Positions 1 to 10,449 are shown, numbered from the stretch's first letter. The stretch: 64,000 nt of DNA from Patiria miniata (GCF_015706575.1 NW_024037070.1:3963874-4027873), one strand, 5' to 3'. The notes: generated by a model not told the origin, from the letters alone. Numbers and translations are program-made.

Positions 1-443
1 CATTTTATTTGTCAAGTTATTTACATGTACACAAAAATCATTCATTGCCTGAAACTGTGATTGATTGACATCAGAGAACGAGCATCTTATTAATATATTG
101 ATGAATTATAACTTATTCATTAAATGGAAAATATCACAAAAGTGAAATATTTATGTACAGATAAACGGGCAGTAAAATGAAACATGCAATGAAGATTGTA
201 TTTAATGGGAGCTAGCACATTATGACATATGTCACATCGAACGTTTAAGCAACAGTACACATGTAAATAGTACTTTCTAGCAACCCCCACATTCAGCTCA
301 TGTGCTCAGATGTGTAGTAATAATTATGTCTTCCAAAGATTTTCAGTGCGTGAAAGTTTCATATTTTTTTTATAATTTCATAGTTTGAAATGTGGCTTTA
401 ATTTGTAACTGCATGTGTATCAGTCACATCACATTATCTTCCA
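1..443. other. AT-rich intergenic stretch
   Basis: AT-rich, non-coding in all frames, with a few isolated ACATGTA words. No gene or repeat structure recognised. Confidence 0.5.
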
Positions 444-445
444 TA

Positions 446-622
446 AAGCCCGGTTCATACTCGGCGCGAAAGCGAACGCGAATTTGTGACGTCATGGCAA
501 GTATTCGCGCTGCGAATTCGTAAAAGTTGAACACATTTCAACTCGGGCGAATTTCACAGCGAATGTTTCATGACGTCAAATTCGCTTCGCATTCGTTTTC
601 GCATGAAGTATGAACCGGGCTT
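446..622. mobile_element. 177-bp TA-flanked MITE with AAGCCCGGTTCATAC ends
   Basis: Terminal inverted repeats AAGCCCGGTTCATACT / AGTATGAACCGGGCTT with TA on both outer sides (444-445, 623-624). The arms pair for much of the length, including GCGAATTTGTGACGTCATG against CATGACGTCAAATTCGC. Each arm holds a perfect TGACGTCA (487-494, 571-578). The TA target duplication suggests a Tc1/mariner-type non-autonomous element; no coding. Confidence 0.8.
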
Positions 623-847
623 TAGTCATTTTTTTCTAGCTTGTAAATTTTCAGAATGTTCATCCCCATTTTACTCCCTTTCAGTGTTCAGACCAATCAT
701 GTGTTAAATTTAAATATAGGTCAGTTTTAAATATGCCCCCCCCCCCCCACCATGCCCACGCCCTCCCATTTTGCATCCTTTTGATTATTCTTTCACTGTA
801 TTACGCAGGGTAAATGTACGTATGTGTATACAATGTAGACCTTATGC

Positions 848-952
848 GTAGCAGCCATCTTGGAGGGCTGTGCCTTGGATATGTATCAGTGAACATCTTG
901 AGCATTCATTGTTACTGAATCAACAAAAGATGCTCTCTAAGATGGCCGCTAC
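848..952. repeat. 105-bp inverted repeat with YY1-like cores
   Basis: GTAGCAGCCATCTTGGAG (848-865) faces CTCTAAGATGGCCGCTAC (935-952), 16 of 18 positions complementary. Each arm contains an AAGATGGC(C/T)GC word resembling a YY1 site. It may be a tiny MITE or a regulatory inverted pair. A short ORF across it is probably spurious. Confidence 0.5.
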
Positions 953-1073
953 CCATGAGGCCTTTAGACTAATTTGGCGACAGCCATTTTCTGAGGTGTC
1001 ACCAGGCTTTTTGCGAGTCGCGCTCGGCCTCGGCTCAGGTAGTACGAAAGCACTCCAGGCTCCTTTAATCAAT

Positions 1074-1719
1074 ATTCATAAATACCTAAGACAGTTTACG
1101 CATTCCTATTGGTAGAGAGCCCGTCACGTGGCCGGTCTTAAAAGGATGATAAAGACATGGCTAGCTGGTCTTAAACACTTTTCCAGTGTCGCATGAAATT
1201 TGGACTCCCATGAAATCCGGTGCCTTTTAACGTTTCATTGGTTGAACGTTCACATTCCTCACGTATGCATGCGCAATACTACCAGTGAATCAGTATTTCA
1301 TGGTCCGAAATTCAGCCCAGCTGCGTTTTGCGTGACATCGCGCAGTACGCACACACAATGCGCACGCCAATGTCCTTATAAAGTTATAGGGTAACGAGTT
1401 GTGGAGGGGCATTCCATATTATAGTCAGAGGGGTGTTTCGTAAAACATGAGGTAAAAATGTTGAACAAAATGATTGGCAACGTCTAGTTTTTGGCTAGTT
1501 TTGATTTTTTGACCGAAAAGATTTGTTTTTTTGACCGAAAAGGTATTTAAGAATGGGAATAAATATGTGTTTGGTCGGTATTAAACACTCTGTTTAAGAC
1601 CGGTTTGAGTCTGGATGGGTGATAATTACCCGAGGCGAAAATTATCACCCATCCAGACTCCCACCGGTCTTAAACAGAGTGTTTAATACGTACCTCCCCA
1701 ACGCACATTTATTCCCTTA
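1074..1719 (+). repeat. compound inverted-repeat element, copy A
   Basis: First of three related copies (others at 56,335 and 63,045). It begins ATTCATAAATACC and, after about 470 bp, comes to the complementary GGTATTTAAGAAT (GGTATTTATGAAT in copy B). Directly next to it is a 162-bp hairpin (1,555-1,716) from GGGAATAAATATGTG to CACATTTATTCCC. GGTCTTAAAC words occur in both parts. Copies start and end at the same bases, so this is one mobile unit. No coding sequence. Confidence 0.8.
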
Positions 1720-2178
1720 GTGTTACCATACTGTGCACGCACCTCATCTTTAAGAACGCGTGCGGCATGAGTGCGAAATGCGAATGCGGTGCAACCTCAA
1801 AAATGGCGTCTAATTTTGTTAGCCAAATTAGTCCATTGTAATTTAAGACAAGAAGTGGCGACTGCTCAAAAGTGCAACTGCAGCGTAGAGTAGTCTTGAG
1901 TAATCGTACATGTTGAGGGCATTTGTGTATGTGTGCAATTGATGCTCTCAGTGTTCAGGTTAACAATTACTTTTATTATTCATTCTTGATATTTTTTTTT
2001 TTGGCTATAATATATTCATCCCATTGTAATCATGGGGACATTTATCATTTTTTTCTAAATGATCAAAGTTTGATGAAAGGACGGAAAAGTGCGTGAAGTT
2101 AGACTTCACGATGAAAGTTGTCACGGTAATATGCCTGGCTTTTTAAAAACTGTTTCCAGGTTTGTGAACAGTCAATTA
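1720..2178. other. intergenic, no gene seen
   Basis: AT-rich, with a small hairpin at about 2,088-2,112 (GTGCGTGAAGT-TAG-ACTTCACG). Nothing else recognised. Confidence 0.4.
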
Positions 2179-2257
2179 GGCCCAGTAAAAAAAATAAACT
2201 AGTTTCTCGTCTGACTTCTCGAAAAAATGTAGAAACTGGTTTATTTTTTTACTGGCC
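2179..2257. repeat. 79-bp near-palindrome, GGCC(C)AGTAAAA ends
   Basis: GGCCCAGTAAAAAAAATAAA and its complement TTTATTTTTTTACTGGCC enclose a short loop, with CTAGTTTCT/AGAAACTGG continuing the stem. It resembles a miniature fold-back element; target duplication not clear. Confidence 0.6.
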
Positions 2258-3429
2258 TTTATAAAGGTCAGTTACATTTACATGTATAGCAGCAACATTA
2301 TGAAATTGTTTGAAGTGTGAATTTATTATGTTTATGTAGCCAAAATTATGATTTTACGATTTAACTGACCTTTATTCAAGTCATTTAGGTTTATTCATTT
2401 ATGCTGTGTAAAAATTATTTTCTATTGAAATCAATAACAGTAAATTTATGTTTATTTTGTACTGTTGAGAGTAGACATTATTCCGATGTGATATATTTTG
2501 ATTTATTTTAATGGGTTTCCAATTGTTTTGGGAGAAATGTATTAGCTTCTTTTGTGAACTAAACTAATAGTGCAATGTACATGTATATGTAGCTTTTAAT
2601 TTATAGTTCTGTCCGACTAGTACCAACTATTCATAATTTTGTGGGTTTTTTTTTAGCAGAATGTAATAAATAGACATGCAAAGGCCTATGCAAATAAAGC
2701 ATAAAGAAATTTACATCTTTTGGTTTTGGTTGTTTTGCCTTTGTTGTTTTTGGGGAGGGGCGTGGAGGCTCAAACTCCCTCCACAACTTCACATTTCACC
2801 AGCTCAAGAGATTATCTCTTTATTATTTCTTAAAAATTGCTGATCCCCATCCCCGACCCCACCCTAGTTTTGCCTAAAGATGCACCCACAACTCTTTTTA
2901 CCCACAGCTAAACAATAAGATTGGGGGGGGACACCCCAGCTTTGTCTTGGGGAGATTTTAGAATAGACCCCTAACTTAGAGAAGTCTAGTACAACTCTGT
3001 AGCTTCAGGAATATCGAACCCTTTATTAGGCCAACATTTAAGAATACAAATGTATTTCCATTGGTTCACTTTGAAATGATAACCCATGGATAAATCAAAG
3101 ATTTCGATTACGAAAATGTCTAAACTAAAAAAGTGTAACATCGCCCTCTGTTGTTCAAAACTTTTTGGCGTGTTCCATTATTTAATACATAGGTGTTTGC
3201 ATAATGTTGATATGTTATTATATTTAATTGGCTTCACTTCGAACTTGATAAGCATTAATTAAACATTATTTATGAATATCATTGTTTAAAAAAATTGTAG
3301 TCGCCACACATCTTTAAAAGTGATGTTATTTAAAAATACGAAGTCATTAGATTCCGCTTATCAGATGTTTCCCCTTCACCAAAATGGTCCCATCGAGGGC
3401 GGCTTTATGGTGTCTAGCTCCCAAACCTC
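2258..3429. other. intergenic, no gene seen
   Basis: AT-rich to 2,720, then simple G-rich and C-rich runs around 2,750 and 2,920. No conserved coding or repeat boundary recognised. Confidence 0.4.
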
Positions 3430-3537
3430 ATTAGCAATAATCCTGAAAAAGAACTGAAAACGTGAGGCACCAGACTTAGCCGAAGTTGGATCAGTCGTCC
3501 ACATGTTTTCTTGAGTGCGGTGGATCGAACGAGAAAG
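3430..3537 (+). other. candidate distal non-coding first exon
   Basis: A strong donor consensus, GAGAAAG|GTAAGTT, sits at 3,537/3,538 after about 100 bp of non-repetitive, moderately GC-rich sequence (GGCGGCTTTATGGTG is a little upstream). It could be an upstream untranslated exon spliced to the acceptor at 14,403, or to another gene. Support is only the splice motif and sequence texture. Confidence 0.15.
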
Positions 3538-4061
3538 GTAAGTTAAATTTATACATGTTAATTGTTATGATGTTTAAATATTACGATCTGAGCCATTTTC
3601 GGGCCCTTTGGGTACGGCCGGGTTCTTAGATCATCAATACGTTGAAAAGCTGTGCTTCTTGTAATGTTCATGAACTTACATTTTAATTTGGTTGGCGTTG
3701 CGGACAGGCATGACGGCCGGTTCGTTGACGTCGGTTCATGCCCGCCTGCCTGCAAGCCCCTGCCGGCCAGCTGGCCTGGCTAGCCGGCTGTAGAGGCTAG
3801 GCCAGGGTGACCGTAAGGTCATGGCAAAATTCTGCTAAATGCACTTCAAAAATCAGTGTCAGTGTCAGATTTATCAAAAATCTGCCAAATTCCCCAGATT
3901 ACTCGAAATAGACTATAGCAAATTTGACTATTTGACAGGTTTGACAGGAAATGTGTTGTAAACTAGTAAAAGCAGGCGTTAATTTTTGTAAAACTGTTCG
4001 TACCATTACCAAAAAAATGTATGTGGGCTTTTCTTAAGGAAAAAGTGACAATGTGCTTACG
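3538..4061. other. intergenic, GC-rich patch at 3,700-3,800
   Basis: A CCGGC/GCCTG-rich patch (GCCTGCCTGCAAGCC, GGCCAGCTGGCCTGGC) lies at about 3,700-3,810. The small minus-strand ORF through it has no recognisable domain and is not called. Confidence 0.35.
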
Positions 4062-4320
4062 TTACCCTGATCCCTTGAAGTTATCTTTTTTGTCTCGTTA
4101 TTTTGGAAAGAATGTAGTACTCTTGGCCAACATGGGTGGTTGTTTACGGTGATCGTTGTGTACAAAGTCAATGGGCAGCTTTTTTCTATTAAACAAATTT
4201 AGAAAGGTTTCTCAGACATAAATTCATCTTCCCTCCAATTTTACAACAATGACTGACCGTTGATCATTGAGGTTATATTTGGTAAAAAAAAGTATCATCA
4301 CGTCAGGGTAGAGTAGTCTA
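4062..4320 (+). repeat. diverged half-copy of the neighbouring palindromic MITE
   Basis: GAAAGAATGTAGTA, TGTGTACAAAGTC.ATGG and AATGACTGACC occur here in the same order and spacing as in the right arm of the palindrome at 4,537-4,967. Identity is moderate. It is an older relative; ends are uncertain. Confidence 0.5.
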
Positions 4321-4536
4321 ACCATTACTTGTATTTGTTAGATTTTAATCAAAACTCTAGTGTAAAATTTTACTAAGGGCTTTAGTCTACTCCAACGTAC
4401 AATGTATAACATCCAGAATGTGGTTACAACTCCTAAATTATTGGGTTTGTTAATTAACATTTTTTTAACAAATCTTCAGACAAATTGAAATTAAAGGAAT
4501 TGTTAGATTTCATCTATATGTAAATTAGAATATGTA

Positions 4537-4967
4537 GAAAGAATGTTGCATCCTGACGCCCCTTTTTTCATAACTTAATTATTTCAGTGAAGGTCAGTCA
4601 TTGCAAAAATGTTGAAAAGACACGAATCTGGGACTGAGAAACATTTCCAATTTTGATCATGCATTCGACTCTCGATAGACTTTGTACACAACCAAAGAAT
4701 TGGCTTCTGGATACTACATTCTTTCCAAATGTCCTTGTGAGTTTTGGACCTTTAGAATATAAAAAGACACGAAAGAATGTAGTATCCAGACCCTATTTGT
4801 TTGGTTGTGTACAAAGTCTATGGAGAGTTGAATTCATTTTCAAAGTATTTCCTAACAAAATTGAACATGTTTCTCAGTCCCAGATTCATGTCTTTTGAAC
4901 ATTTTTGCAATGACTGACCTTCATTGAGATGATGAAAAAAAGTGGCATTAGGATGCAACATTCTTTC
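4537..4967. mobile_element. 431-bp TA-flanked palindromic MITE
   Basis: The left arm starts GAAAGAATGTTGCATCCT and the right arm ends AGGATGCAACATTCTTTC, with TA immediately outside on both sides (4,535-4,536; 4,968-4,969). Arms pair along almost the full length (GACTTTGTACACAACCAAA against TTTGGTTGTGTACAAAGTC; AATGACTGACC near both ends), so the element is close to one long hairpin centred near 4,755. No coding. Tc1/mariner-type origin is inferred from the TA duplication. Confidence 0.75.
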
Positions 4968-4969
4968 TA

Positions 4970-5741
4970 AATGTTATCCTAATTCAACTTTTCTAGCTGC
5001 ATCTGGGCAAACCAGTGCATTGTTCTTCTACTCCCAGTTTGCACTTTTTGGAAGGAAGGAAGAAAACCACCTTTGTAACAGTGACTTTTGACTTAAAAAT
5101 TATTTTCACCCAAATTCTTAAGTCAAACAATGATAAACCAACCATTATTGATATTTGATACACTATTAAGTACAACTATACTACATCAATTAAGGGACAT
5201 TAATGAAGGTTTTGGGATGAACATTCAGTTATTGACTTATTAATAAGCAAAAAAAACAACAACAAAAAACAGTTTCTTGCCCCCGTCCACTTCCTTTTAA
5301 ATTTTTTTTTTAATTTATACATTTGTTATACTTATTGCAAAGATATTGTCAATAAACATGTATTGTCTTTTTATTAGTTTACAACATAATTACATGTAGA
5401 AAGGGTTACGGCTCCTTTGGACACAATTTTGTATCAGCAAAGGAGTCAAGAAATTTGAAGAATTCATCCACCATCTTGGAAAATCTGCCATCTTGGGGGG
5501 GGGGGGGGGGCGGAGCGCCCACCTCCTTTATTTTTTCAAAAGTTCGGATGGGAAACTATTTTGTTTGTTAATGTGGCCGTTATGATTTCAAATGAAAAAC
5601 GTACCTTTGCCCCAAAATTGCAGTCACCATATTCCTTGGCAAATTCACTAACTAGGATGATTTTTTTGTGTGGTAAAGTCACAGGCAGCCAGCAAATTAA
5701 TTTATAGAGCACAGGTAATTTATAGAGTGTCAAAGGTACAT
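4970..5741. other. intergenic, no gene seen
   Basis: AT-rich, with a poly-G run at about 5,498-5,511 beside GCCATCTTGG. ORFs here are short and low-complexity. Nothing recognised. Confidence 0.4.
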
Positions 5742-5778
5742 TTTTAGCAGTAGACATGCGGCATGTCTACTGCTAAAA
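5742..5778. repeat. 37-bp perfect hairpin with a single-base loop
   Basis: TTTTAGCAGTAGACATGC, one G, then GCATGTCTACTGCTAAAA: 18 of 18 positions pair. Such a short-loop perfect hairpin is unusual; it may be a recent fold-back mutation or the core of a larger element. Confidence 0.85.
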
Positions 5779-6377
5779 CATGCCCACCAACACTGTTGGA
5801 TATTAAGCAAGCAGCCACACATACAGTTTTAATATTCCGTCATAACCTGATCAACAAGTAGTACATGTACATTCAAAAAATTAAAGTATTTTTGACTCTG
5901 CTTTTTTTTTTGTACATGCACATAAGTCAATACCTGCTAACTTGAAACCCCTTCTAACTCAAGGCAAGAACTTAAAAATTGCCATCAATTGTTGCTAAAA
6001 AGAAAATCCATTTGCTTACTCAAAACTCTGCTTAGCTCAAAATTTGAGCCCATTCCCCTGAGGTTTGACTTATCGAGAGTTCACTGTACGTGTCATCGGA
6101 AGTGATGAGAAATCGCACTGTGCCCCGCTATGCTTTCATACATGTACAATGTAGGCCTATTCACTGTACATGTATTACACAACACAATGTAGGAATTGTT
6201 GTGCATCTTCCCTACATTGATGATAATGTAGCATTTTCACTACAGGAAATGACGCGTGTGAAGAGAGCCATACAAACTATGGAAAAAAAAGTCTATTCAT
6301 AATTGATATCCATGTGAACAAAACAACACCTGATGTGGAATGACTCATGTACATGTACATGTAGGTTGATGCTCCCC
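5779..6377. other. intergenic, TACATGTA words
   Basis: AT-rich sequence with several TACATGTA/TACAATGTA words and one TAGGCCTA (6,151-6,158). Tiny ORFs overlap on both strands without any domain. Confidence 0.4.
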
Positions 6378-6381
6378 TTAA

Positions 6382-6901
6382 AGGGAATGTACAACATTTG
6401 CTTTTGCTGAAATTTTCAGAAATAAATGGATTTGGAGGATTAGTACGGTATGTTATAGGAAATATTGTTAAACTGACTTGTTTCACGTTCTGGACTTGTA
6501 GATGCTGGAAAAACCAAGAAAACCAATCATGTTCTTGTAGTCTGGTTCCCTGACCCCACTTAAGATGAAACGGATCATTTATAGACTTTGGGGAATTGTA
6601 AGGTCAGAGAATCAGTCTAGCAGGCTTGTACCCCTTCACAGGTGTGTAATCAACTGCAAAGAAAACGTGGAATAACTAATTATGAAAAAATAGGAGCAGT
6701 TCTTGAAAAAAGCCAGTTTTCTCCAACGCTGGTCTCCCGACCAGCGTTGGAAAAATACCATTTTTCTTGAAAATGACAGCTCACCAGGAGCCACGATTTT
6801 ACAGGATGCTTTAGACTGTCATTCCCTAACAATCCAGTAAGATATTTTGTAATAATTTGATCATTTCGTTTTGTGATGTTTGCAAATGTTGTATCTTCCC
6901 T
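6382..6901. mobile_element. 520-bp TTAA-flanked MITE, family 1 copy 1
   Basis: The ends are AGGGAATGTACAACATTTGC and GCAAATGTTGTATCTTCCCT, with TTAA on both outer sides (6,378-6,381; 6,902-6,905). The centre is a perfect stem, CCAACGCTGGTC-TCCC-GACCAGCGTTGG. The TTAA duplication points to a piggyBac- or Kolobok-type transposase; which one is undecided. No coding. Confidence 0.8.
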
Positions 6902-6905
6902 TTAA

Positions 6906-7637
6906 CAATCACCCATCCACCTGTTCAGTACTGTGATAGCTGTTTGCTGTGTGTAGCTCTACTTTTCCTAGTGTACATGTATTTCGTGTTGACAAAGGGT
7001 ATGGATACTCGTTAATAGATTGGCCCTACATGAATGTGTACAAATGGACCAATGTTATACAGTATAATTTTATTGGTAAAAACAACTTCTTGTTAAGATT
7101 TTATGATGGTAGTAGATTCATTTATGTACATCACCTGTGCGTTACCCAGGGCTAATTTCATTGTCCTACTGCTTAAAACAACACTGTTGCAATAAACCCT
7201 GGGGATTTCACATTATTTTTTTACACACAACTGCAGGGCGTGCATACATTGATGCCTGAAGCAAGAAAACAAAAATGATGTAATTCATAAAACAAAAAAT
7301 GCGACCTTTTTGATGAAAGGTTTTTACACAGTCTCATAAAAACATTCTTAACAAAATAGTTGTTTCATTTATAAAGTAGTGTTTTTGTATTGTTTCTCCG
7401 AGGTATAAAAATGACCATGGATAAAAATGACTGTGTGCATGAACGGGAGTGCTAAATGTGAAACGTTAAATTCCACGGTGTTTCTCTTGGATAAATAGAA
7501 TCAGGTTTTTGCTTCTGTCATGGGACAGAATTGTAAACATCCCGAATGGACAATGGACAGTTTCTAACAAAAACAAGGAAATGTTCGTTCCAACCAATAT
7601 GCAGGTACATTGTACATGTAGGATTGTAAAGTCATTC
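6906..7637. other. intergenic, no gene seen
   Basis: AT-rich, one 68-codon ORF without domains. No repeat ends recognised. Confidence 0.35.
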
Positions 7638-7641
7638 TTAA

Positions 7642-8157
7642 AGGGAATGGACAGGTACAACATTTGCTTTTGCTGCACTTTTTAGAAATATTTGGATTTG
7701 GAGGATTGGTACCGGTACGTTAAGAAAACCAATCATGTTCTTGTAGCCTGGTTCCCTGACCCCACATACAATGTATAAAGATGAAACAGAGCAATTTATA
7801 GACTTTGGGGAGTTGTAAGGTCAGAGAATCAGTCTAGCAGGCTTGTACTCCTTAACAGGTGTGTAATAAATTGCAAAGAAAATGCGGAATAACTGAAAAA
7901 GTAGGAGCAGTTTTTGAAAAAGCCATTTTTCTCCAATGCTGGTCGGCCGACCAAAAGTAGGACAAATAGTTGGAAAGATGGTCGGCCGACCAGTGTTGGA
8001 AAAATATTATTTTTCTTGAAAATGTCTGCACACCAGGAGCCACTATTTTACAGGATGCTTTAGACTGTCATTCCCTAACAATCCAGTAAGGTATTTCGTG
8101 ATAATGTGATCATTTCGGGTTTTTTTTAATGTAATTTGCAAATGTTGTATCTTCCCT
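7642..8157. mobile_element. TTAA MITE family 1, copy 2
   Basis: A direct-orientation relative of the copy at 6,382, sharing CTTGTAG(T/C)CTGGTTCCCTG and many longer blocks. The left TTAA is intact (7,638-7,641). The right end runs straight into the next element (CTTCCCTTCAGCC) without a complete TTAA. The centre carries two perfect GGTCGGCCGACC palindromes about 40 bp apart where copy 1 has one simple stem. Confidence 0.8.
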
Positions 8158-8721
8158 TCAGCCATTCCATGTAAGGGTCATCACCAAACTCAAAAATTGA
8201 AGTGAAAGGAATAAATTTTTGTCAGTTATATTTGATAAGAGGAATATTGAAACCATCTAAATCTCAAAAGATTTTTTAAAATAAATCATTTTATTTAAAG
8301 TTTCAGCCTCCTGAACATGGATGAATTTTGTGGGCAAAACGGAGGGTCAGGGGTATAAATCACAAACTGAGGAAGTAATTGAAGCTCATTCATAAGATTG
8401 TGCTTTATCTGCATACATTTGGTAGCTATTCCAGTCTATTTGATAAAACATTGAGAATTTTTCCAAATGTCTTCAGTATTTTCCCACTATTTCATCGTGA
8501 AAACACCCTCAAAAATATGTCACGCGAGTCACAAAATAGGACTTTTTTTCAGATTACTTAATAACTAGAGAGGGATTTAGCTAGTGTTTGATATTTGTAA
8601 ATGAAATAGTGGTGGTCTATCAATAAGAGTATGAATATTCTTATTTGCTCCACATTCCTTATAGAAAAAACTATCTCAAGAATGTCACGCGAGTCACACA
8701 TGATGTATGTCACGCGAGTCA

Positions 8722-8890
8722 CCATGGGCGGATCCAGGACTTTTCGCAGGGGGGGGGGGTTTCATCAGCCAAAAAATCTGAAAATGTACACGTTTTTTTC
8801 TCCGGACACTTGGCCTCCGTAAAATAAAAAACTGGAGGAGGGGGGCGTGGGGGGGGGGGGACTGGTACCAATTTCAATAGGGGCGCTGTT
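8722..8890. repeat. G-rich insert beginning CATGGGCGGATCCAGG
   Basis: CATGGGCGGATCCAGGACTT followed by a poly-G run, then a second region of GGAGGAGGGGGG and poly-G. Its tip resembles that of the 57,328 element (CAGTGGCGGGTC), suggesting a related hAT-like MITE fragment. Boundaries are vague. Confidence 0.35.
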
Positions 8891-9582
8891 CAAAATTTAT
8901 AATGCGCTTTCCACCATGTTTCAAAGCGCACAGTTGTTTCTTGTACAATTATCATTTTACTGATCAAAGGCTTGTGAAAAAAAGAAAGCTCTTACATGTA
9001 AGTACTGTCTTAAACGAGTCCAATGAATCAGTTTCACGGATGTGGATGGGAAGAGAGTTCCAGAGTTTCGGGGCTAGCACAGAGAAAGCACGGTCGCCAT
9101 AGCTGGTTTTGGTTTTAGGTCCAGGCAGTATTGAAGATGGGCTGTAGAATGCGATGGGAGGTGGCGGGATGTAGATGAAATGGCTGTGGACTGGGTAGAT
9201 ACGAGCTCCTGGAGGTATGATAGGGCAAGGTTGTATGGATGATTTTGAAAACAAGGAGAAGTGTTTTGAAGATGATGCGTTCGTGAACCAGAAGCCAATG
9301 AAGAGACCGAAGGACTGGTGTAATGTGTTCATGTTTCTTAGTCCGAGTGACCATTCTGGCAGCGGAGTTTTGAATGCGTTGTAATAGAGCGATGTTTGAC
9401 TTGGGCAAACCGGACAACAGGCTGTTACAATAATCAATGTGAGATGAAATGAGTGCATGGACCAGTCTCTCTGTTGAGTAACTGGTCAGATATTTCCTGA
9501 TTTTGCCGATTTTGACAATTCCCCAGGATGCTGATCGGCAGGTTTTGTGGATATGCTCATTAATTGCAGCTCTTACCTTTTA
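8886..9582 (-). mobile_element. LINE 3' fragment (CR1/L2/Jockey-like reverse transcriptase C-terminus)
   Basis: On the minus strand the translation gives the end of a non-LTR reverse transcriptase ORF: NEHIHKTCRSASWGIVKIGK, then SHIDYCNSLLSGLPKS, LQRIQNSAARMV, HITPVLRSLHWL and finally GDRAFSVLAPKLWNSLP with SFKTVLTCKSFLF. These are the standard C-terminal blocks of CR1/L2/Jockey-type LINEs. The first blocks and the GDRAF block lie in different frames, with the shift between about 9,080 and 9,130, so the copy is dead as well as 5'-truncated (no catalytic FADD block). The 3' tail includes GCGCATTATAAAT, common near LINE ends of this kind. Which clade is uncertain. Confidence 0.85.
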
Positions 9583-10408
9583 AGGAAACTGTGACTCTAC
9601 ATGACCAAGAATTACAACTGTTTTCCTGAAATAATCACCCGTGGATTGATGACATCACTTCGTAACTTAAATTCTGAAACATTTTTTTCTCTCCATGTCA
9701 TTGTTAAGGATATTGTGTTTAAACCAGATTTCCACGACCAACATTTGCCAAAGTAAACGGATAAATAGCCGTTTTCACACTGTTTCATAAGGTATTCACA
9801 GGTAAATCATTTTTATTAATATAATATTATAATTTGATTTGTTATACTAAAATTACAGTTATAATGTGAAAGTGAAAAGCTACTGTGTCACGCGAGTCAC
9901 GCATTTGTGTCATGCGAGTCACATTTTCTTCAGGCCATTTCTTACAACAAGGGATATTTGGCACAATACAACTTATGCATGTATTGGGTGGGGGTATTAA
10001 GTTCTAAGTTCAGTAAGAATAATTTTTAGAATACTGGTAGATCCATAGGAAAAGCTATTTGAATCAAGGGATGTCAAAAATCCCTTTTTCTATCCTGTCA
10101 CGCGAGTCACGTCAAAGAAACTGTGATACATGAAAAAATAGCGATTTTAAAGTAATCATATAAAAACTAAACCATATATTCACAATGCCCTGACTCAATT
10201 ACATGCTAATTTGAGTTGAATAAATGCCAGATTAACAACAGTAATGCATTAAAACTTTACATTTTGTTCAAATGTCACGCGAGTCACCATGGAATGGCTG
10301 CCTTTAATCAATGGAGAAGTTCACACTAAATAATCTCCCCCGCCCCCTGACCAAGGCATATGTTTTCTCTGAAACTTCTCTCACTGTATTAAAGCCAAAC
10401 TTGTACAA

Positions 10409-10448
10409 AAATACAAACCTACAGTACATGTACTGTAGGTTTGTATTT
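10409..10448. repeat. 40-bp perfect palindrome
   Basis: AAATACAAACCTACAGTACA and its exact complement TGTACTGTAGGTTTGTATTT with no loop. The middle 18 bases read TACAGTACATGTACTGTA, i.e. three TA-spaced words (CAG, CATG, CTG). Confidence 0.9.
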
Positions 10449-10449
10449 C

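Larger units (their letters stand above)
8158..10303. mobile_element. 2.1-kb TIR element with iterated TGTCACGCGAGTCAC words
   Basis: The left end CAGCCATTCCATG is repeated inverted at the right end as CCATGGAATGGCTG, followed by CCT and TTAA. Inside are seven copies of TGTC(A)(C/T)GCGAGTCAC (8,518; 8,683; 8,708; 9,886; 9,908; 10,096; 10,273), clustered towards both ends. A LINE fragment and a G-rich insert occupy the middle. No transposase is visible, so it looks non-autonomous. The left target copy is missing at the junction with the preceding MITE. Confidence 0.6.
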
